Origin: Kitasatospora atroaurantiaca | Lineage (GTDB): Bacteria; Actinomycetota; Actinomycetes; Streptomycetales; Streptomycetaceae | Assembly: GCF_007828955.1 (NCBI RefSeq) | Contig: NZ_VIVR01000001.1 | Location: 3,038,001 to 3,102,000, forward strand | Direction: 5' to 3' | DNA length: 64,000 nucleotides | Shown: piece by piece, positions 21,555 through 31,997 of the stretch | Numbering within the stretch: the stretch's first letter is position 1 | How the letters are laid out: each line of letters begins with the position of its first letter | The notes under the pieces: generated by a model | What the model saw: only the letters and a program-made list of their open reading frames with translations | What the model was told of the DNA's origin: nothing | The model's database searches: none | Position numbers and translations under genes: made by a program

Positions 21555-22214
21555 TCAGACGGTCTTCTTCTGCTCCAGAGCGGCGACAGCGCGCTCGGTC
21601 ACTTCGTCGACCTTGCCCAGCGCCGAGATGGTGACCAGCAGACCCTGCTGGTTGTAGTACTCGATGATCGGCTCGGTCTCGGTGTGGTAGACCTCCAGCC
21701 GCACCCGGACCGCTTCCTCGGTGTCGTCCGAGCGCTGGTAGAGCTCGCCACCGCACTCGTCGCAGACGTCCTCGACCTTCGAGGGGTTGTACACCACGTG
21801 GTACACGTGGCTGCCGTCGTTGCGGCACAGCCGGCGACCGGCGATGCGCTTGACGACCTCGTCCTCGGGGACCTCCAGGTCGAGCACGCCGTCCAGCGCG
21901 ATCCCGGCCTCGGCCAGGATCTCGTCCAGGGCCTTGGCCTGGCCGATGTTGCGCGGGAAGCCGTCGAGCAGGAACCCGTGGGAGGCGTCGGGCTGGAGCA
22001 TCCGGTCCTTGGCCATCCCGATGGTGACCTCATCCGGTACCAGGCGACCCGCGTCCATGTACGCCTTCGCCTCGAGCCCCAAAGGGGTGCCCTGGCTGAT
22101 GTTGGCGCGGAACAGGTCTCCGGTGGAGATGTGGGGAATGGACAGGGTCTTGGCGAGCACGTGCGCCTGAGTACCCTTCCCGGCCCCGGGAGGTCCGACG
22201 AGGACGATACGCAT
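21555..22214 (-). CDS. adk: Adenylate kinase
   Basis: 219 aa, long-lid form. Walker A GPPGAGKGT is at 7-15, then STGDLFRANI and DGFPRN. The lid carries LCRNDG and CDECGG cysteines of the zinc-lid type, though HVVYNPSKVEDV is the usual actinobacterial insertion. The ATG shares one base with the secY stop (TGATG), so it is translationally coupled to secY. Confidence 0.97.
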   Translation of the reverse strand: MRIVLVGPPGAGKGTQAHVLAKTLSIPHISTGDLFRANISQGTPLGLEAKAYMDAGRLVPDEVTIGMAKDRMLQPDASHGFLLDGFPRNIGQAKALDEILAEAGIALDGVLDLEVPEDEVVKRIAGRRLCRNDGSHVYHVVYNPSKVEDVCDECGGELYQRSDDTEEAVRVRLEVYHTETEPIIEYYNQQGLLVTISALGKVDEVTERAVAALEQKKTV

Positions 22215-23524
22215 CAGCGGAGGAACCCTTCGTAATTACGCTGCTGGAGCTGGCTCTCGATCTGCTTCACAGTTTCGAGTCCGACGCCGACGACGATGAG
22301 CACGCTGGTGCCGCCGAACGGGAAGTTCTGGTTCGCGCCGAAGGCAACCAGGGCGATCATCGGGATCAACGCGATCAGGCCCAGGTAGAGCGATCCTGGC
22401 CACGTGATGCGGGTGAGCACGTAGTTCAGGTACTCGGCCGTCGGTCGGCCGGCCCGGATGCCCGGGATGAACCCACCATACTTCTTCATATTGTCGGCAA
22501 CTTCTTCGGGGTTGAAGGAGATCGCGACGTAGAAGAAGGCGAAGAACACGATCAGCACGAAGTACGTGGCCATGTAGATCGGGTGGTCGCCCTTGACGAA
22601 GTTCGTCCGGATCCAGGTCGCCCAGCCGGCCTGGCTGTTGGTCAGCTGGACCACCAATGCCGGGATGTACAGCAGCGACGAGGCGAAGATGACCGGGATG
22701 ACACCGGCCTGGTTGACCTTCAGCGGGATGTAGGTCGAGGTGCCGCCGAAGGCCCGGCGACCGATCATCCGCTTCGCGTACTGGACCGGGATCCGGCGCT
22801 GGGCCTGCTCCACGAAGATGACCAGCATCACAACGATGACACCGACCGCGATGACGCTGAGGAACTCCACCCAGCCGTCACCGATCTTGCCCTGCTGCTT
22901 GATCGCCCACATCGAGCCCGGGAAGCCGGCCGCGATGGAGGTGAAGATCAGGATGGACATGCCGTTGCCGATACCGCGGTCGGTGATCAGCTCGCCGAGC
23001 CACATGATCACGGTGGTGCCCGCGGTCATGGTGATGACCATGGTGGCGATCCGGAAGACCGACTGGTCCGGAACGATCTGGTTGGCGTAGACACAGCCCG
23101 AGAACAGCGCACCGCTGGACGCCGTGGCCACGATGCCGGTGCCCTGGAGGACGGCCAGCGCGATGGTCAGGTAGCGGGTGTACTGGGTGATCTTGGCGGT
23201 GCCGGCCTGACCCTCCTTCTTCAGCGCCTCGAGCCGCGGGATCACCACGGTGAGGAGCTGCAGGATGATGCTGGCCGTGATGTACGGCATGATCCCGAGC
23301 GCGAAGATCGTCAGCTGCAGGAGCGCGCCACCGCTGAACAGATTGACGAGCCCGAACAGACCACTGCTCTTGGTGTCCTTGAAACACGCATTGACCGCGG
23401 TGAAGCTGACACCCGGTACCGGGATGTGCGCACCCAGCCGGAACAGCACCATGATGCCCAGCGTGAACAGCAGCTTCTTGCGCAGGTCGGGCGTCTGAAA
23501 CGCCCGCGCGAACGCACTGAGCAC
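22214..23524 (-). CDS. secY: Preprotein translocase subunit SecY
   Basis: 436 aa, ten membrane helices forming the SecYEG channel. VLSAFARAFQTPDLRKKLLFTL fits the actinobacterial N-terminus, so GTG at 23524 is chosen; the ORF opens further without support. Landmarks are FGLVNLFSGGALLQ (plug region), PGIRAGRPTAEYL and the cytoplasmic loops. It is separated from rplO by a 342-base leader rich in hairpins. Confidence 0.97.
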   Translation of the reverse strand: MLSAFARAFQTPDLRKKLLFTLGIMVLFRLGAHIPVPGVSFTAVNACFKDTKSSGLFGLVNLFSGGALLQLTIFALGIMPYITASIILQLLTVVIPRLEALKKEGQAGTAKITQYTRYLTIALAVLQGTGIVATASSGALFSGCVYANQIVPDQSVFRIATMVITMTAGTTVIMWLGELITDRGIGNGMSILIFTSIAAGFPGSMWAIKQQGKIGDGWVEFLSVIAVGVIVVMLVIFVEQAQRRIPVQYAKRMIGRRAFGGTSTYIPLKVNQAGVIPVIFASSLLYIPALVVQLTNSQAGWATWIRTNFVKGDHPIYMATYFVLIVFFAFFYVAISFNPEEVADNMKKYGGFIPGIRAGRPTAEYLNYVLTRITWPGSLYLGLIALIPMIALVAFGANQNFPFGGTSVLIVVGVGLETVKQIESQLQQRNYEGFLR

Positions 23525-23866
23525 GGTGCCTCCTGCGCCTCCCGCACGTCGTCGGCGGGAGGGTCGGTCCTGATGTGGGGAGCGGGCCGGTCCGGCCCTG
23601 GGGTTTGCGGGCCCCCGTACGGACAGCACAGGCAAGCCTGTGCGCAGCCTACAAGGGAACTCCACGGACTCTAACAGTGTGCGGCCACTCCGAAGAAGCG
23701 CGTACCGCTCCCGCCGCCGACTCGCACGCCGGGATGCCCGGTTTTGGCCGGGCTTGAGCAGTCGTCCGACACGAATCGAGCTGACAAAGACGCTGGGCCC
23801 GTACCTCTCGAAAGAGGTACGGGCCCAGCGTTGTGAAGCAGTGTCAGCCGATTGCCGAACCTAGGT
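23525..23866 (-). promoter_or_regulatory. secY leader and promoter region
   Basis: On the minus strand a TAGAGT -10-like box (23668-23673) lies upstream of a perfect inverted repeat GCACAGGC-AA-GCCTGTGC (23626-23643) and a second hairpin CCTCCCGC/GCGGGAGG (23538-23562) just before the GTG. A good -35 is not evident. With the rplO terminator upstream, secY-adk-map must have its own promoter here. No ORF with support is seen in the gap. Confidence 0.5.
23791..23830 (-). terminator. Strong terminator after rplO
   Basis: A perfect 18-bp stem with a CGAA loop (arms 23791-23808 and 23813-23830), 37 bases after the rplO stop. It marks the end of the S10-spc ribosomal transcript. Confidence 0.9.
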
Positions 23867-24319
23867 TCAGAGCAGCTCGGTGACGGTGCCGCCGGCGGCG
23901 GTGATCTTCTCGGCGGCGGAGCCGGAGACGGCGTCCACCGTCACCTGCAGCGCCACAGCGATGTCGCCCTGGCCGAGGACCTTGACGAGCTCGTTCTTGC
24001 GAACGGCGCCCTTCGCGATCAGGTCGGCCACGGTGACCTCGCCACCCTGCGGGTAGAGCTCGGCCAGCTTCTCCAGGTTCACGACCTGGAACTGCTTGTG
24101 CGCCGGGTTCTTGAAGCCCTTGAGCTTCGGCAGACGCATGTGGAGGGGCATCTGCCCACCCTCGAAGCGCTGCGGAACCTGGTAGCGGGCCTTGGTGCCC
24201 TTGGTACCACGACCGGCGGTCTTACCCTTGGACGCCTCACCACGACCGACACGGGTCTTGGCGGTCTTGGCACCCGGGGCAGGACGCAGGTTGTGGACCT
24301 TCAGCGGAGAGTCCGCCAT
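23867..24319 (-). CDS. rplO: 50S ribosomal protein L15
   Basis: 150 aa. [21 protein letters not shown] is the L15 N-terminus. It binds 23S rRNA and joins late in assembly. ATG at 24319 (GGAGG eight bases upstream) follows the rpmD stop by one base. Last gene of the spc block. Confidence 0.98.
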   Translation of the reverse strand: MADSPLKVHNLRPAPGAKTAKTRVGRGEASKGKTAGRGTKGTKARYQVPQRFEGGQMPLHMRLPKLKGFKNPAHKQFQVVNLEKLAELYPQGGEVTVADLIAKGAVRKNELVKVLGQGDIAVALQVTVDAVSGSAAEKITAAGGTVTELL

Positions 24320-24320
24320 G

Positions 24321-24503
24321 TCAGTCAACCTCCTCGACCGTGACGAGGTGGCGGACGGTGTGGGCCATCCCGCGGATCTCGGGACGGTCCTCCTTCACGA
24401 CCACGTCGTGCATGCGCTTGAGACCAAGCGAACGCAGGGTGTCACGGTGGTTCTGCTTGCTACCGATGTAGGACTTGGTCTGCGTGATCTTGAGGCGAGC
24501 CAT
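24321..24503 (-). CDS. rpmD: 50S ribosomal protein L30
   Basis: 60 aa. [15 protein letters not shown] and [12 protein letters not shown] are L30 signatures. ATG at 24503 shares a base with the rpsE stop (TGATG). Immediately followed by rplO. Confidence 0.98.
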   Translation of the reverse strand: MARLKITQTKSYIGSKQNHRDTLRSLGLKRMHDVVVKEDRPEIRGMAHTVRHLVTVEEVD

Positions 24504-25126
24504 CAGGCGCTCACCCCAGCAGCACGCGCCCGCAGCAGAGCGGCGGGAGCCACGTCCTCCAGCGGCAGGCCACGGCGGGCGGCGATCTCCTCGGGGCGCA
24601 CGAGGCCCTTCAGAGCAGCCACGGTGGCGTGCACGATGTTGATCGCGTTGTCCGAGCCGAGCGACTTCGACAGGATGTCGTGAACGCCGGCGCACTCCAG
24701 GACGGCACGCACCGGGCCACCGGCGATAACACCGGTACCGGGGGACGCCGGCTTCAGGAGCACGACGCCGGCGGCCTTCTCGCCCTGGATCGGGTGCGGG
24801 ATGGTGCCCTGGATACGGGGGACCTTGAAGAAGTTCTTCTTGGCCTCCTCAACACCCTTGGCGATGGCGGCCGGAACCTCCTTCGCCTTCCCGTAGCCGA
24901 CACCTACGGTGCCGTCACCGTCGCCCACCACGACCAGCGCGGTGAAGCTGAAACGACGACCACCCTTGACAACCTTGGCGACACGGTTGATCGCGACGAC
25001 GCGCTCAACGTAAGCGGTCTTCTCGACGGCGGGGGCGTTGCCCCGGTCGTCACGCTTACGGTCACGCCGCTCGCCACCGCCGGTGCCGCCGCCGGCGCCG
25101 CTACCGCGGCGCTGGGGTCCAGCCAT
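24503..25126 (-). CDS. rpsE: 30S ribosomal protein S5
   Basis: 207 aa. [27 protein letters not shown] is the S5 double-stranded RNA-binding motif near the decoding centre. It has the usual Gly/Arg-rich actinobacterial N-terminal extension of about 35 residues. Begins 48 bases after rplR. Confidence 0.98.
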   Translation of the reverse strand: MAGPQRRGSGAGGGTGGGERRDRKRDDRGNAPAVEKTAYVERVVAINRVAKVVKGGRRFSFTALVVVGDGDGTVGVGYGKAKEVPAAIAKGVEEAKKNFFKVPRIQGTIPHPIQGEKAAGVVLLKPASPGTGVIAGGPVRAVLECAGVHDILSKSLGSDNAINIVHATVAALKGLVRPEEIAARRGLPLEDVAPAALLRARAAGVSA

Positions 25127-25174
25127 TGGAATTACCTCTCTCGATTACGTCCGTCGACTGAGCCGACGAGCGGC

Positions 25175-25558
25175 TTAGAAGTCGAGCCCGGCCTCGCGGG
25201 CAGCGTCCGCCAGGGCGGCGATGCGCCCGGCGTAGCGGTTGCCTGCGCGGTCGAAGACGACCGACTCGATGCCGGCGGCCTTGGCGCGCTCGGCGACCAG
25301 GCTCCCGACCTTCTTGGCCAGCTCGGTCTTGTCGCCCTCGGTGCCCTTGATGGACACGTCGAGGGTGGACGCCGACGCCAGGGTGTGACCCTTGGCGTCG
25401 TCGATGACCTGGGCGACCATGTGGCGGTTCGAGCGCGTCACAACGAGGCGCGGACGCACCTCGGTGCCAACGACGCGCTTGCGAACGCGGATCGCGCGGC
25501 GCTTGCGGGCGGCGTTCTTGTAGCCGTTGCCCTTGCCGATCTTGACAGAGACAGTCAT
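25175..25558 (-). CDS. rplR: 50S ribosomal protein L18
   Basis: 127 aa. The 5S rRNA-binding protein, with [31 protein letters not shown] and the C-terminal [22 protein letters not shown]. Three bases after rplF. Confidence 0.98.
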   Translation of the reverse strand: MTVSVKIGKGNGYKNAARKRRAIRVRKRVVGTEVRPRLVVTRSNRHMVAQVIDDAKGHTLASASTLDVSIKGTEGDKTELAKKVGSLVAERAKAAGIESVVFDRAGNRYAGRIAALADAAREAGLDF

Positions 25559-25561
25559 GGC

Positions 25562-26101
25562 TTACTTACCACTCTTTCCGACCTTGCGGCGGATGACCTC
25601 GCCCGCGTACTTGACGCCCTTGGCCTTGTACGGGTCAGGCTTACGCAGCTTGCGGATCTTGGCCGAAACCTCGCCGACCAGCTGCTTGTCGATCCCGTCC
25701 ACGTGGAACTTGGTGGGCGACTCGACCACGAAGGAGATGCCCTCCGGGGCCTCGATCAGGATCGGGTGGCTGTAGCCGAGCTGGAACTCCATCGAGGAGC
25801 CCTTCGCAGCGACTCGGTAACCAACACCGCTGATCTCCAGCGACTTGCGGTAGCCCGCGGTCACGCCGGTGATCATGTTCGCCACCAGCGTGCGGGAAAG
25901 GCCGTGAAGGGCCTTCGACAGACGCTCGTCGTTGGGGCGGGTGACGAGCAGGGTGCCGTCCTCGCCCTTGCCGATCTCGATCGGCGCGGCGACAACGTGG
26001 GTGAGGGACCCCTTCGGGCCCTTCACCGAGACCGCCTGGCCATCGATGGTGACGTCCACGCCGGCGGGAACCGGGATGGGCAGCCGTCCAATGCGCGACA
26101 T
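25562..26101 (-). CDS. rplF: 50S ribosomal protein L6
   Basis: 179 aa, two similar domains. [17 protein letters not shown] at the N-terminus and the C-terminal [22 protein letters not shown] identify L6, which sits near the factor-binding site. 22 bases after rpsH. Confidence 0.98.
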   Translation of the reverse strand: MSRIGRLPIPVPAGVDVTIDGQAVSVKGPKGSLTHVVAAPIEIGKGEDGTLLVTRPNDERLSKALHGLSRTLVANMITGVTAGYRKSLEISGVGYRVAAKGSSMEFQLGYSHPILIEAPEGISFVVESPTKFHVDGIDKQLVGEVSAKIRKLRKPDPYKAKGVKYAGEVIRRKVGKSGK

Positions 26102-26123
26102 TGCTGTACCTCCGTTTCCCGAA

Positions 26124-26531
26124 TTACCAGACGTAGGCGAGAACTTCTCCGCCTACGCCCTTCTTGGCGGCCTGCTTGTCGGTCAGGAGGCCGGAGGACG
26201 TGGAGATGATCGCCACGCCCAGGCCGCCGAGAACCTTCGGCAGGTTGGTGGACTTTGCGTAAACGCGCAGACCCGGCTTGCTGATGCGCTTGATGCCGGC
26301 GATGGAGCGCTCACGGTTGGGACCGAACTTGAGCTCGATGGTCAGCTTCTTGCCGACCTCGCCCTCAACCGGCTCCTCAACCTTCCAGGAGGAGATGTAC
26401 CCCTCCTGCTGCAGGATCTCGGCGACGTGCGCCTTGATCTTGCTAGCCGGCATCGCCACGGTGTCGTGGTACGCCGAGTTCGCGTTACGCAGACGCGTGA
26501 GCATGTCTGCGATGGGGTCGGTCATGGTCAT
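26124..26531 (-). CDS. rpsH: 30S ribosomal protein S8
   Basis: 135 aa from ATG at 26531 ([17 protein letters not shown]). The second ATG two codons later is also possible. The C-terminal [20 protein letters not shown] is diagnostic. S8 organises the 16S central domain and in E. coli represses the spc operon. Unusually for this operon it stands 266 bases after rpsN. Confidence 0.97.
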   Translation of the reverse strand: MTMTDPIADMLTRLRNANSAYHDTVAMPASKIKAHVAEILQQEGYISSWKVEEPVEGEVGKKLTIELKFGPNRERSIAGIKRISKPGLRVYAKSTNLPKVLGGLGVAIISTSSGLLTDKQAAKKGVGGEVLAYVW

Positions 26532-26667
26532 GATGGCCTCAGGCCTCTCTCGCCGTGGTTTCTCCGCGCCAGGTCCCCCCGCCGCACTCGAGGAGTGCGG
26601 GCAGGGGCACAGACGCAGGGGACCTGCGGCGTTAGTAAGACTGGGTGCGAGCCCTTCCAAAAAAGGG

Positions 26668-26758
26668 CCGCGTGCATCCATGGAGATGCCGCGGCAGGGG
26701 GCCCGACCCCACTACCTTACGGGAATCCCTTCGGGAACCCAAAAGTAGGGGGCCGGGC
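26668..26758 (-). other. Structured intra-operon gap between rpsN and rpsH
   Basis: Two hairpins lie in the 266-base gap. 26668-26694 pairs CCGCG-GCATC with GATGC-CGCGG. 26701-26758 pairs GCCCGACCCCACTAC with GTAGGGGGCCGGGC imperfectly and holds a nested GGGAATCCC/GGGAACCC region. No gene is visible. It could be an attenuator, processing site, S8-responsive structure or internal promoter region. Confidence 0.5.
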
Positions 26759-26797
26759 ACCTCTGCTTCGCTTGTGCAGTGACGGGAACTGCCTGGA

Positions 26798-26983
26798 TTA
26801 CCAGGAGCTCTTGGTCACGCCCGGCAGCTCGCCGCGGTGCGCCATCTCACGGAGGCACACACGGCACAGGCCGAACTTGCGGTACACCGAGTGCGGACGG
26901 CCGCAGCGCTGGCACCGGGTGTAGGCCCGGACGCCGAACTTCGGCTTACGCTCGGCCTTCGCGATGAGGGACTTCTTCGCCAT
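26798..26983 (-). CDS. rpsZ: 30S ribosomal protein S14, zinc (type Z) form
   Basis: 61 aa. Cys24, Cys27, Cys40 and Cys43 form the zinc ribbon (CQRC...CRVC). This short form is the zinc-dependent paralogue; many actinomycetes keep a longer zinc-free copy elsewhere under Zur control. Seven bases after rplE. Confidence 0.97.
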   Translation of the reverse strand: MAKKSLIAKAERKPKFGVRAYTRCQRCGRPHSVYRKFGLCRVCLREMAHRGELPGVTKSSW

Positions 26984-26990
26984 GTGCGGC

Positions 26991-27560
26991 TCACGCCTCC
27001 TTGAACGGGAAGCCCAGAGCGCGCAGGAGCGCCCGGCCCTCGTCGTCGGTCTGAGCGGTGGTCACGACGGTGATGTCCATACCGCGCTGACGGTCGACCT
27101 TGTCCTGGTCGATCTCGTGGAACATAACCTGCTCGGTCAGACCGAAGGTGTAGTTGCCACGGCCGTCGAACTGCTTGGGCGAGAGGCCGCGGAAGTCACG
27201 GATACGCGGCAGAGCCAGCGTCACCAGACGGTCCACGAACTCCCACATGCGGTCACCACGGAGGGTGACGTGGGTGCCGATCGGCTGGCCCTCACGCAGC
27301 TTGAACTGCGCGATGGACTTGCGAGCCTTCGTCACCGCCGGCTTCTGGCCGGTGATGGCGGTGAGGTCGCGGATCGCGCCCTCGATCAGCTTGCTGTCAC
27401 GGGCGGCCTCGCCGACACCCATGTTGACCACGACCTTGACCAGGCCGGGGATCAGCATGACGTTCTCGTACGAGAACTGCTCCTGCAGCTGACCCTTGAT
27501 CTCGGAGTTGTAACGCTCCTTGAGACGGGGGGCCACCTTCTCAACAGTCGTCTCAGACAT
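26991..27560 (-). CDS. rplE: 50S ribosomal protein L5
   Basis: 189 aa. 5S rRNA-binding protein of the central protuberance. [30 protein letters not shown] and [11 protein letters not shown] are signatures. ATG shares one base with the rplX stop. Confidence 0.98.
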   Translation of the reverse strand: MSETTVEKVAPRLKERYNSEIKGQLQEQFSYENVMLIPGLVKVVVNMGVGEAARDSKLIEGAIRDLTAITGQKPAVTKARKSIAQFKLREGQPIGTHVTLRGDRMWEFVDRLVTLALPRIRDFRGLSPKQFDGRGNYTFGLTEQVMFHEIDQDKVDRQRGMDITVVTTAQTDDEGRALLRALGFPFKEA

Positions 27561-27883
27561 CAGATGTCCTCACCGGTTCGCTTGGCAACGCGGATCTTGT
27601 TGCCCTCGTCGTCGAAGCGGTAGCCAACGCGGGTGACGACCTTCTTGCCGTCCTTCTCCACGACCAGCTGGACGTTGGAGACGTGCACCGGGGCCTCGAC
27701 GGTGACAATGCCACCCTGAGTGCCCGGGCCCGGCTTGGTGTGCTTCTTGACCCGGTTGACACCCTCGACCAGGACCTTGTTCTCGGCGGGCATGGCCTGG
27801 ATGACCTTGCCCTGCTTGCCGCGGTCCTTGCCGGTGATGACCTGGACCAGGTCACCCTTCTTGATCTTCATGCTGTTCGCCAT
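27560..27883 (-). CDS. rplX: 50S ribosomal protein L24
   Basis: 107 aa, KOW-domain assembly initiator ([20 protein letters not shown]). ATG at 27883 follows GGAGG; an internal ATG four codons on is also possible. Two bases after rplN. Confidence 0.97.
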   Translation of the reverse strand: MANSMKIKKGDLVQVITGKDRGKQGKVIQAMPAENKVLVEGVNRVKKHTKPGPGTQGGIVTVEAPVHVSNVQLVVEKDGKKVVTRVGYRFDDEGNKIRVAKRTGEDI

Positions 27884-27885
27884 GG

Positions 27886-28257
27886 TTAGAGCACCTCCGG
27901 CGCCAGCGAGATGATCTTCATGAACTTCTTGTCGCGCAGCTCGCGGCCCACCGGGCCGAAGATGCGGGTGCCACGGGGGTCACCCTCGGTGTTCTTGAGG
28001 ACGACGGCGGCGTTCTCGTCGAAGCGGATGTACGAGCCATCCGGGCGACGACGCTCCTTGACGGTGCGAACGATGACGCACTTGACGACGTCACCCTTCT
28101 TCACCGAACCACCGGGGATCGCGTCCTTGACGGTCGCGACGATGACGTCCCCGATACCGGCGTAGCGGCGACCGGAGCCACCGAGAACACGGATGCAAAG
28201 GATCTCCTTGGCACCAGTGTTGTCGGCGACACGCAGTCGCGACTCCTGCTGGATCAC
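27886..28257 (-). CDS. rplN: 50S ribosomal protein L14
   Basis: 123 aa. It reads [31 protein letters not shown] and [17 protein letters not shown] start at 28257. A 102-base gap separates it from rpsQ, the boundary between classical S10 and spc operons, but no terminator is evident and they are probably co-transcribed. Confidence 0.98.
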   Translation of the reverse strand: MIQQESRLRVADNTGAKEILCIRVLGGSGRRYAGIGDVIVATVKDAIPGGSVKKGDVVKCVIVRTVKERRRPDGSYIRFDENAAVVLKNTEGDPRGTRIFGPVGRELRDKKFMKIISLAPEVL

Positions 28258-28359
28258 AGCTTTCTCCTGATCGTCAACGAGAGTCGACGGGCCGGCCGCT
28301 GCTCACACCGGCGTCCCTGCGGGACCTGGTGCACATACGGCCGTACCACATCGGCTTCG

Positions 28360-28632
28360 TTACTTGGCCTTCTCGAGGATCTCGACGACGCGCCAGCGCT
28401 TCGTCGCGGACAGCGGGCGGGTCTCCATGAGGAGAACCCGGTCGCCCACGCCGCAGGCGTTCTGCTCGTCGTGCGCCTTCAGCTTGTTCGTACGGCGGAT
28501 GACCTTGCCGTACAGAGCGTGCTTGACGCGGTCCTCGACGGCGACGACGACGGTCTTGTCCATCTTGTCGCTGACGACGAGACCCTCACGGGTCTTGCGG
28601 AAACCGCGCGTCTCGTTGGTGTTCTCAGTCAT
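28360..28632 (-). CDS. rpsQ: 30S ribosomal protein S17
   Basis: 90 aa. OB-fold 16S-binding protein. [18 protein letters not shown] and [20 protein letters not shown] are S17 hallmarks. Its ATG shares one base with the rpmC stop. Confidence 0.98.
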   Translation of the reverse strand: MTENTNETRGFRKTREGLVVSDKMDKTVVVAVEDRVKHALYGKVIRRTNKLKAHDEQNACGVGDRVLLMETRPLSATKRWRVVEILEKAK

Positions 28633-28856
28633 CAGGCGTTCTCCACCGTCTCGATGCCCAGCTCGCGCTCGCGCATCAGGGTGTAGATCCGCGCGATGTC
28701 CTTCCGGACGAGCTTGAGCCGTCCGTGGTTGTCGAGCTGCCCGGTCGCCGCCTGGAAGCGGAGGTTGAACAGCTCCTCCTTGGCCTCGCGGAGCTTGGCA
28801 ACGAGGGCCTCGTTGTCCAGCTCACGAAGCTCAGCAGCCTTGGTGCCGGCCGACAT
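28632..28856 (-). CDS. rpmC: 50S ribosomal protein L29
   Basis: 74 aa helical protein near the exit tunnel. [22 protein letters not shown] and [17 protein letters not shown] identify L29. One-base overlaps with both neighbours. Confidence 0.98.
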   Translation of the reverse strand: MSAGTKAAELRELDNEALVAKLREAKEELFNLRFQAATGQLDNHGRLKLVRKDIARIYTLMRERELGIETVENA

Positions 28857-29275
28857 CAGCTCTCACCTGCCTCGCGCCGGACAATCCGGCACTTCATCGG
28901 GAGCTTGTGAGCAGCGCGGGTGAGCGCCTCACGAGCCACCTTCTCGTTGGGGTACGACAGCTCGAACATGACCCGACCCGGGTGCACGTTCGCGATCCAC
29001 CACTCCGGCGAACCCTTACCGGAACCCATGCGGGTCTCGGCCGGCTTCTTGGTGAGCGGGCGGTCCGGGTAGATGTTGATCCAGACCTTGCCACCACGGC
29101 GGATGTGACGGGTGATCGCGATACGAGCGGACTCGATCTGACGGTTCGTCACGTAGGCCGGGGTCACGGCCTGGATGCCGTACTCGCCGAACGCGAGCTC
29201 GGTGCCACCCTTGGCAGCGCCACGCCGCTTGGGGTGGTGCTGCTTACGGTGCTTGACCCTACGAGGGATCAGCAT
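28856..29275 (-). CDS. rplP: 50S ribosomal protein L16
   Basis: 139 aa. [19 protein letters not shown] and [19 protein letters not shown] are diagnostic of L16, which helps form the A-site tRNA pocket. Four bases after rpsC. Confidence 0.98.
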   Translation of the reverse strand: MLIPRRVKHRKQHHPKRRGAAKGGTELAFGEYGIQAVTPAYVTNRQIESARIAITRHIRRGGKVWINIYPDRPLTKKPAETRMGSGKGSPEWWIANVHPGRVMFELSYPNEKVAREALTRAAHKLPMKCRIVRREAGES

Positions 29276-29279
29276 GAGG

Positions 29280-30104
29280 TCAGGCCTCCGTTCCAGTGTT
29301 CTCGGCAGCCGGCGCCTCGGTCACCGGGGCCGAAGCCTCGGTGCCCTGCGGACGACGGCCGCGGCCACCGCGCTCGCCGCCACGGGCACCGCGCTCGCCG
29401 CCACGCGCGGGGCGGGCGTCGGAGCGGGCCGGACGGTTGCCCGAGCGGGCAGCGGCGTTCTCAGCGCGGACCTCGGCGATGTTCTTGACGTCGCCCTTGT
29501 AGATCCAGACCTTCACGCCGATGCGGCCGAAGGTGGTCTTGGCCTCGAAGAAGCCGTAGTCGACGTTCGCACGAAGGGTGTGCAGCGGCACACGACCCTC
29601 GCGGTAGAACTCCGAACGGCTCATCTCGGCGCCGCCGAGACGACCGGAGCACTGGACCTTGATGCCCTTGGCGCCGGACTTCATGGTGCCCTGCATCGAC
29701 TTGCGCATGGCACGGCGGAACGACACGCGGGAGGACAGCTGCTCCGCGACGCCCTGAGCCACGAGCTGGGCGTCCAGCTCGGGGTTCTTGACCTCGAGGA
29801 TGTTCAGCTGGACCTGCTTGCCGGTCAGCTTCTCGAGGTCGCCGCGGATGCGGTCGGCCTCGGTGCCACGGCGACCGATGACGATGCCGGGGCGAGCGGT
29901 GTGGATGTCGACGCGGACGCGGTCGCGGGTGCGCTCGATCTCAACCTTCGAGATGCCGGCACGCTCCATGCCCTTCGTCATCATGCGACGAATGGCAACG
30001 TCTTCCTTGACGTAGTCCTTGTACAGCTTGTCGGCGTACCAGCGGGACTTGAAGTCCGTGCTGATGCCGAGGCGGAACCCGTGCGGGTTAACCTTCTGGC
30101 CCAT
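29280..30104 (-). CDS. rpsC: 30S ribosomal protein S3
   Basis: 274 aa. KH domain ([25 protein letters not shown] region) and the [24 protein letters not shown]-domain at the mRNA entry. A 55-residue Arg/Gly-rich extension ([17 protein letters not shown]) ends the protein, as in other actinomycetes. Start overlaps the rplV stop (TAATG). Confidence 0.98.
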   Translation of the reverse strand: MGQKVNPHGFRLGISTDFKSRWYADKLYKDYVKEDVAIRRMMTKGMERAGISKVEIERTRDRVRVDIHTARPGIVIGRRGTEADRIRGDLEKLTGKQVQLNILEVKNPELDAQLVAQGVAEQLSSRVSFRRAMRKSMQGTMKSGAKGIKVQCSGRLGGAEMSRSEFYREGRVPLHTLRANVDYGFFEAKTTFGRIGVKVWIYKGDVKNIAEVRAENAAARSGNRPARSDARPARGGERGARGGERGGRGRRPQGTEASAPVTEAPAAENTGTEA

Positions 30105-30451
30105 TACCGGGTCCCTTCCTTGCTGCTGACGACCACGGTGATGTGGCTGGTCCGCTTGCGGATCCGGTAGGCACGGCCCTGAGCACGCGGACGGAACCGC
30201 TTCAGGGTCGGACCCTCGTCAACGTACGCCTCGGAGATGACGAGGTCGTCCACGTTGTTGTGGTTGTAGTTGTGCGCGGCGTTGGCAATGGCGCTGTCGA
30301 GCACCTTGCCGACCGGCACGGTGGCTGCCTGCGGAGCGAAACGCAGGACGGCCTGGGCCTCCGTGGCACTCATGCCACGGATGAGGTCCACCACGCGGCG
30401 GGCCTTCATGGGCGTGACGCGGATGTACCGCGCCTGGGCCCTGGCTTCCAT
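30104..30451 (-). CDS. rplV: 50S ribosomal protein L22
   Basis: 115 aa from ATG at 30451 ([20 protein letters not shown]). The beta-hairpin that lines the peptide tunnel is [20 protein letters not shown]. The longer ORF upstream overlaps rpsS and is not used. Confidence 0.98.
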   Translation of the reverse strand: MEARAQARYIRVTPMKARRVVDLIRGMSATEAQAVLRFAPQAATVPVGKVLDSAIANAAHNYNHNNVDDLVISEAYVDEGPTLKRFRPRAQGRAYRIRKRTSHITVVVSSKEGTR

Positions 30452-30500
30452 GGTTGTCCCCTTGCTGGTGTAAGTCATTGAGTCGGTACTTCGCTGGCGA

Positions 30501-30782
30501 CTAGCGACGCTTCGACTTGCGGTCGTCCTTGACGTGACCGCGGAAGGTACGCGTCGGCGCGAACTCGCCGAGCTTGTGGCCGACCATCGACTCGGTGACG
30601 AACACCGGGACGTGCTTGCGGCCATCGTGAACCGCGATCGTGTGACCGAGCATGCTCGGGCTGATCACGGAACGACGGGACCAGGTCTTGATGACGTTCT
30701 GGGTACCCGCCTCGTTCTGAGCGTCCACCTTCTTGATGAGGTGGCCGTCGATGAAGGGGCCCTTCTTGAGACTGCGCGGCAT
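30501..30782 (-). CDS. rpsS: 30S ribosomal protein S19
   Basis: 93 aa. It reads [19 protein letters not shown] and ends [14 protein letters not shown]. It sits in the 30S head with S13. 11 bases after rplB. Confidence 0.98.
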   Translation of the reverse strand: MPRSLKKGPFIDGHLIKKVDAQNEAGTQNVIKTWSRRSVISPSMLGHTIAVHDGRKHVPVFVTESMVGHKLGEFAPTRTFRGHVKDDRKSKRR

Positions 30783-30793
30783 CTGACCTGCTC

Positions 30794-31630
30794 CTAGCGC
30801 TTCTTGTTGGTCTTGCGGCGGCGCACGATGAGAGCGTCCGAAGCCTTGCCGGGCTTACGGGTGCGACCCTCCTTCTTGCCCCACGGCGAAACCGGGTGGC
30901 GACCACCGGAGGTCTTGCCCTCACCACCACCGTGCGGGTGGTCGATCGGGTTCATGGCCACACCACGCACGGTCGGGCGGACGCCCTTCCAGCGCATACG
31001 GCCGGCCTTGCCCCAGTTGATGTTCGACTGCTCGGCGTTGCCGACCTCGCCGACGGTCGCGCGGCAGCGCGCGTCCACCAGGCGGATCTCACCGGAGGGC
31101 ATGCGCAGGTGCGCCATGCGACCCTCACGGGCGAGCAGCTGGATACCGGCACCGGCGGAGCGGGCCAGCTTGGCACCGCCACCCGGACGCAGCTCCACAG
31201 CGTGGATGACGGTACCCACCGGGATGTTGCGCAGGGGCAGGTTGTTGCCCGGCTTGATGTCGGCCGTGGGGCCGTTCTCAATCCGGTCACCCTGACCGAG
31301 CTTCGCGGGGGCGATGATGTAGCGCTTCTCGCCGTCCGCGTAGTGCAGGAGCGCGATGCGCGCGGTGCGGTTGGGGTCGTACTCGATGTGCGCGACCTTG
31401 GCCGGCACGCCGTCCTTGTCGTGACGACGGAAGTCGATCACGCGGTAGGCGCGCTTGTGACCGCCACCCTGGTGGCGAGCAGTGACACGACCGGCGTTGT
31501 TACGGCCGCCCTTGCTGTGCAGGGGGCGAACCAGCGACTTCTCCGGCGTGGACCGCGTGATTTCTACGAAGTCGGCCACGCTGGAGCCACGACGGCCCGG
31601 CGTAGTCGGCTTGTACTTGCGGATGCCCAT
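30794..31630 (-). CDS. rplB: 50S ribosomal protein L2
   Basis: 278 aa. [17 protein letters not shown] at the start. [22 protein letters not shown] holds the conserved histidine next to the peptidyl transferase centre. 43 bases after rplW. Confidence 0.98.
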   Translation of the reverse strand: MGIRKYKPTTPGRRGSSVADFVEITRSTPEKSLVRPLHSKGGRNNAGRVTARHQGGGHKRAYRVIDFRRHDKDGVPAKVAHIEYDPNRTARIALLHYADGEKRYIIAPAKLGQGDRIENGPTADIKPGNNLPLRNIPVGTVIHAVELRPGGGAKLARSAGAGIQLLAREGRMAHLRMPSGEIRLVDARCRATVGEVGNAEQSNINWGKAGRMRWKGVRPTVRGVAMNPIDHPHGGGEGKTSGGRHPVSPWGKKEGRTRKPGKASDALIVRRRKTNKKR

Positions 31631-31673
31631 TTGGCTCTCTCGTCCTCGTCCTTAACGACGATCCGTCTCTCCG

Positions 31674-31997
31674 TCAGGAGGAGACCGGACCACCGAAGAT
31701 GTCGATGCGGTTGCCCTCAGCCAGCGTCACGATGGCGCGCTTGGTGTCCTTGCGCTTGCCAAAGCCCGTCTTGGAGCGCTTGCGCTTGCCCTGACGGTTG
31801 AGCGTGTTGACGGACTCGACCTTGACCGAGAAGACCGCCTCGACGGCCTGCTTGATCTGGGTCTTGTTGGCACCGGGCGACACGACGAACGTGTACTTGT
31901 TCTCGTCGAGGAGCGAGTAGCTCTTCTCGGAGATGACCGGCTTCACCAGGACGTCACGGGGGTCCGTGAACGTCTTGCTCGTGATCTCTGCAGCCAT
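31674..31997 (-). CDS. rplW: 50S ribosomal protein L23
   Basis: 107 aa tunnel-exit protein that docks trigger factor and SRP. It reads [20 protein letters not shown] and [20 protein letters not shown]. Shares one base with the rplD stop. Confidence 0.98.
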   Translation of the reverse strand: MAAEITSKTFTDPRDVLVKPVISEKSYSLLDENKYTFVVSPGANKTQIKQAVEAVFSVKVESVNTLNRQGKRKRSKTGFGKRKDTKRAIVTLAEGNRIDIFGGPVSS

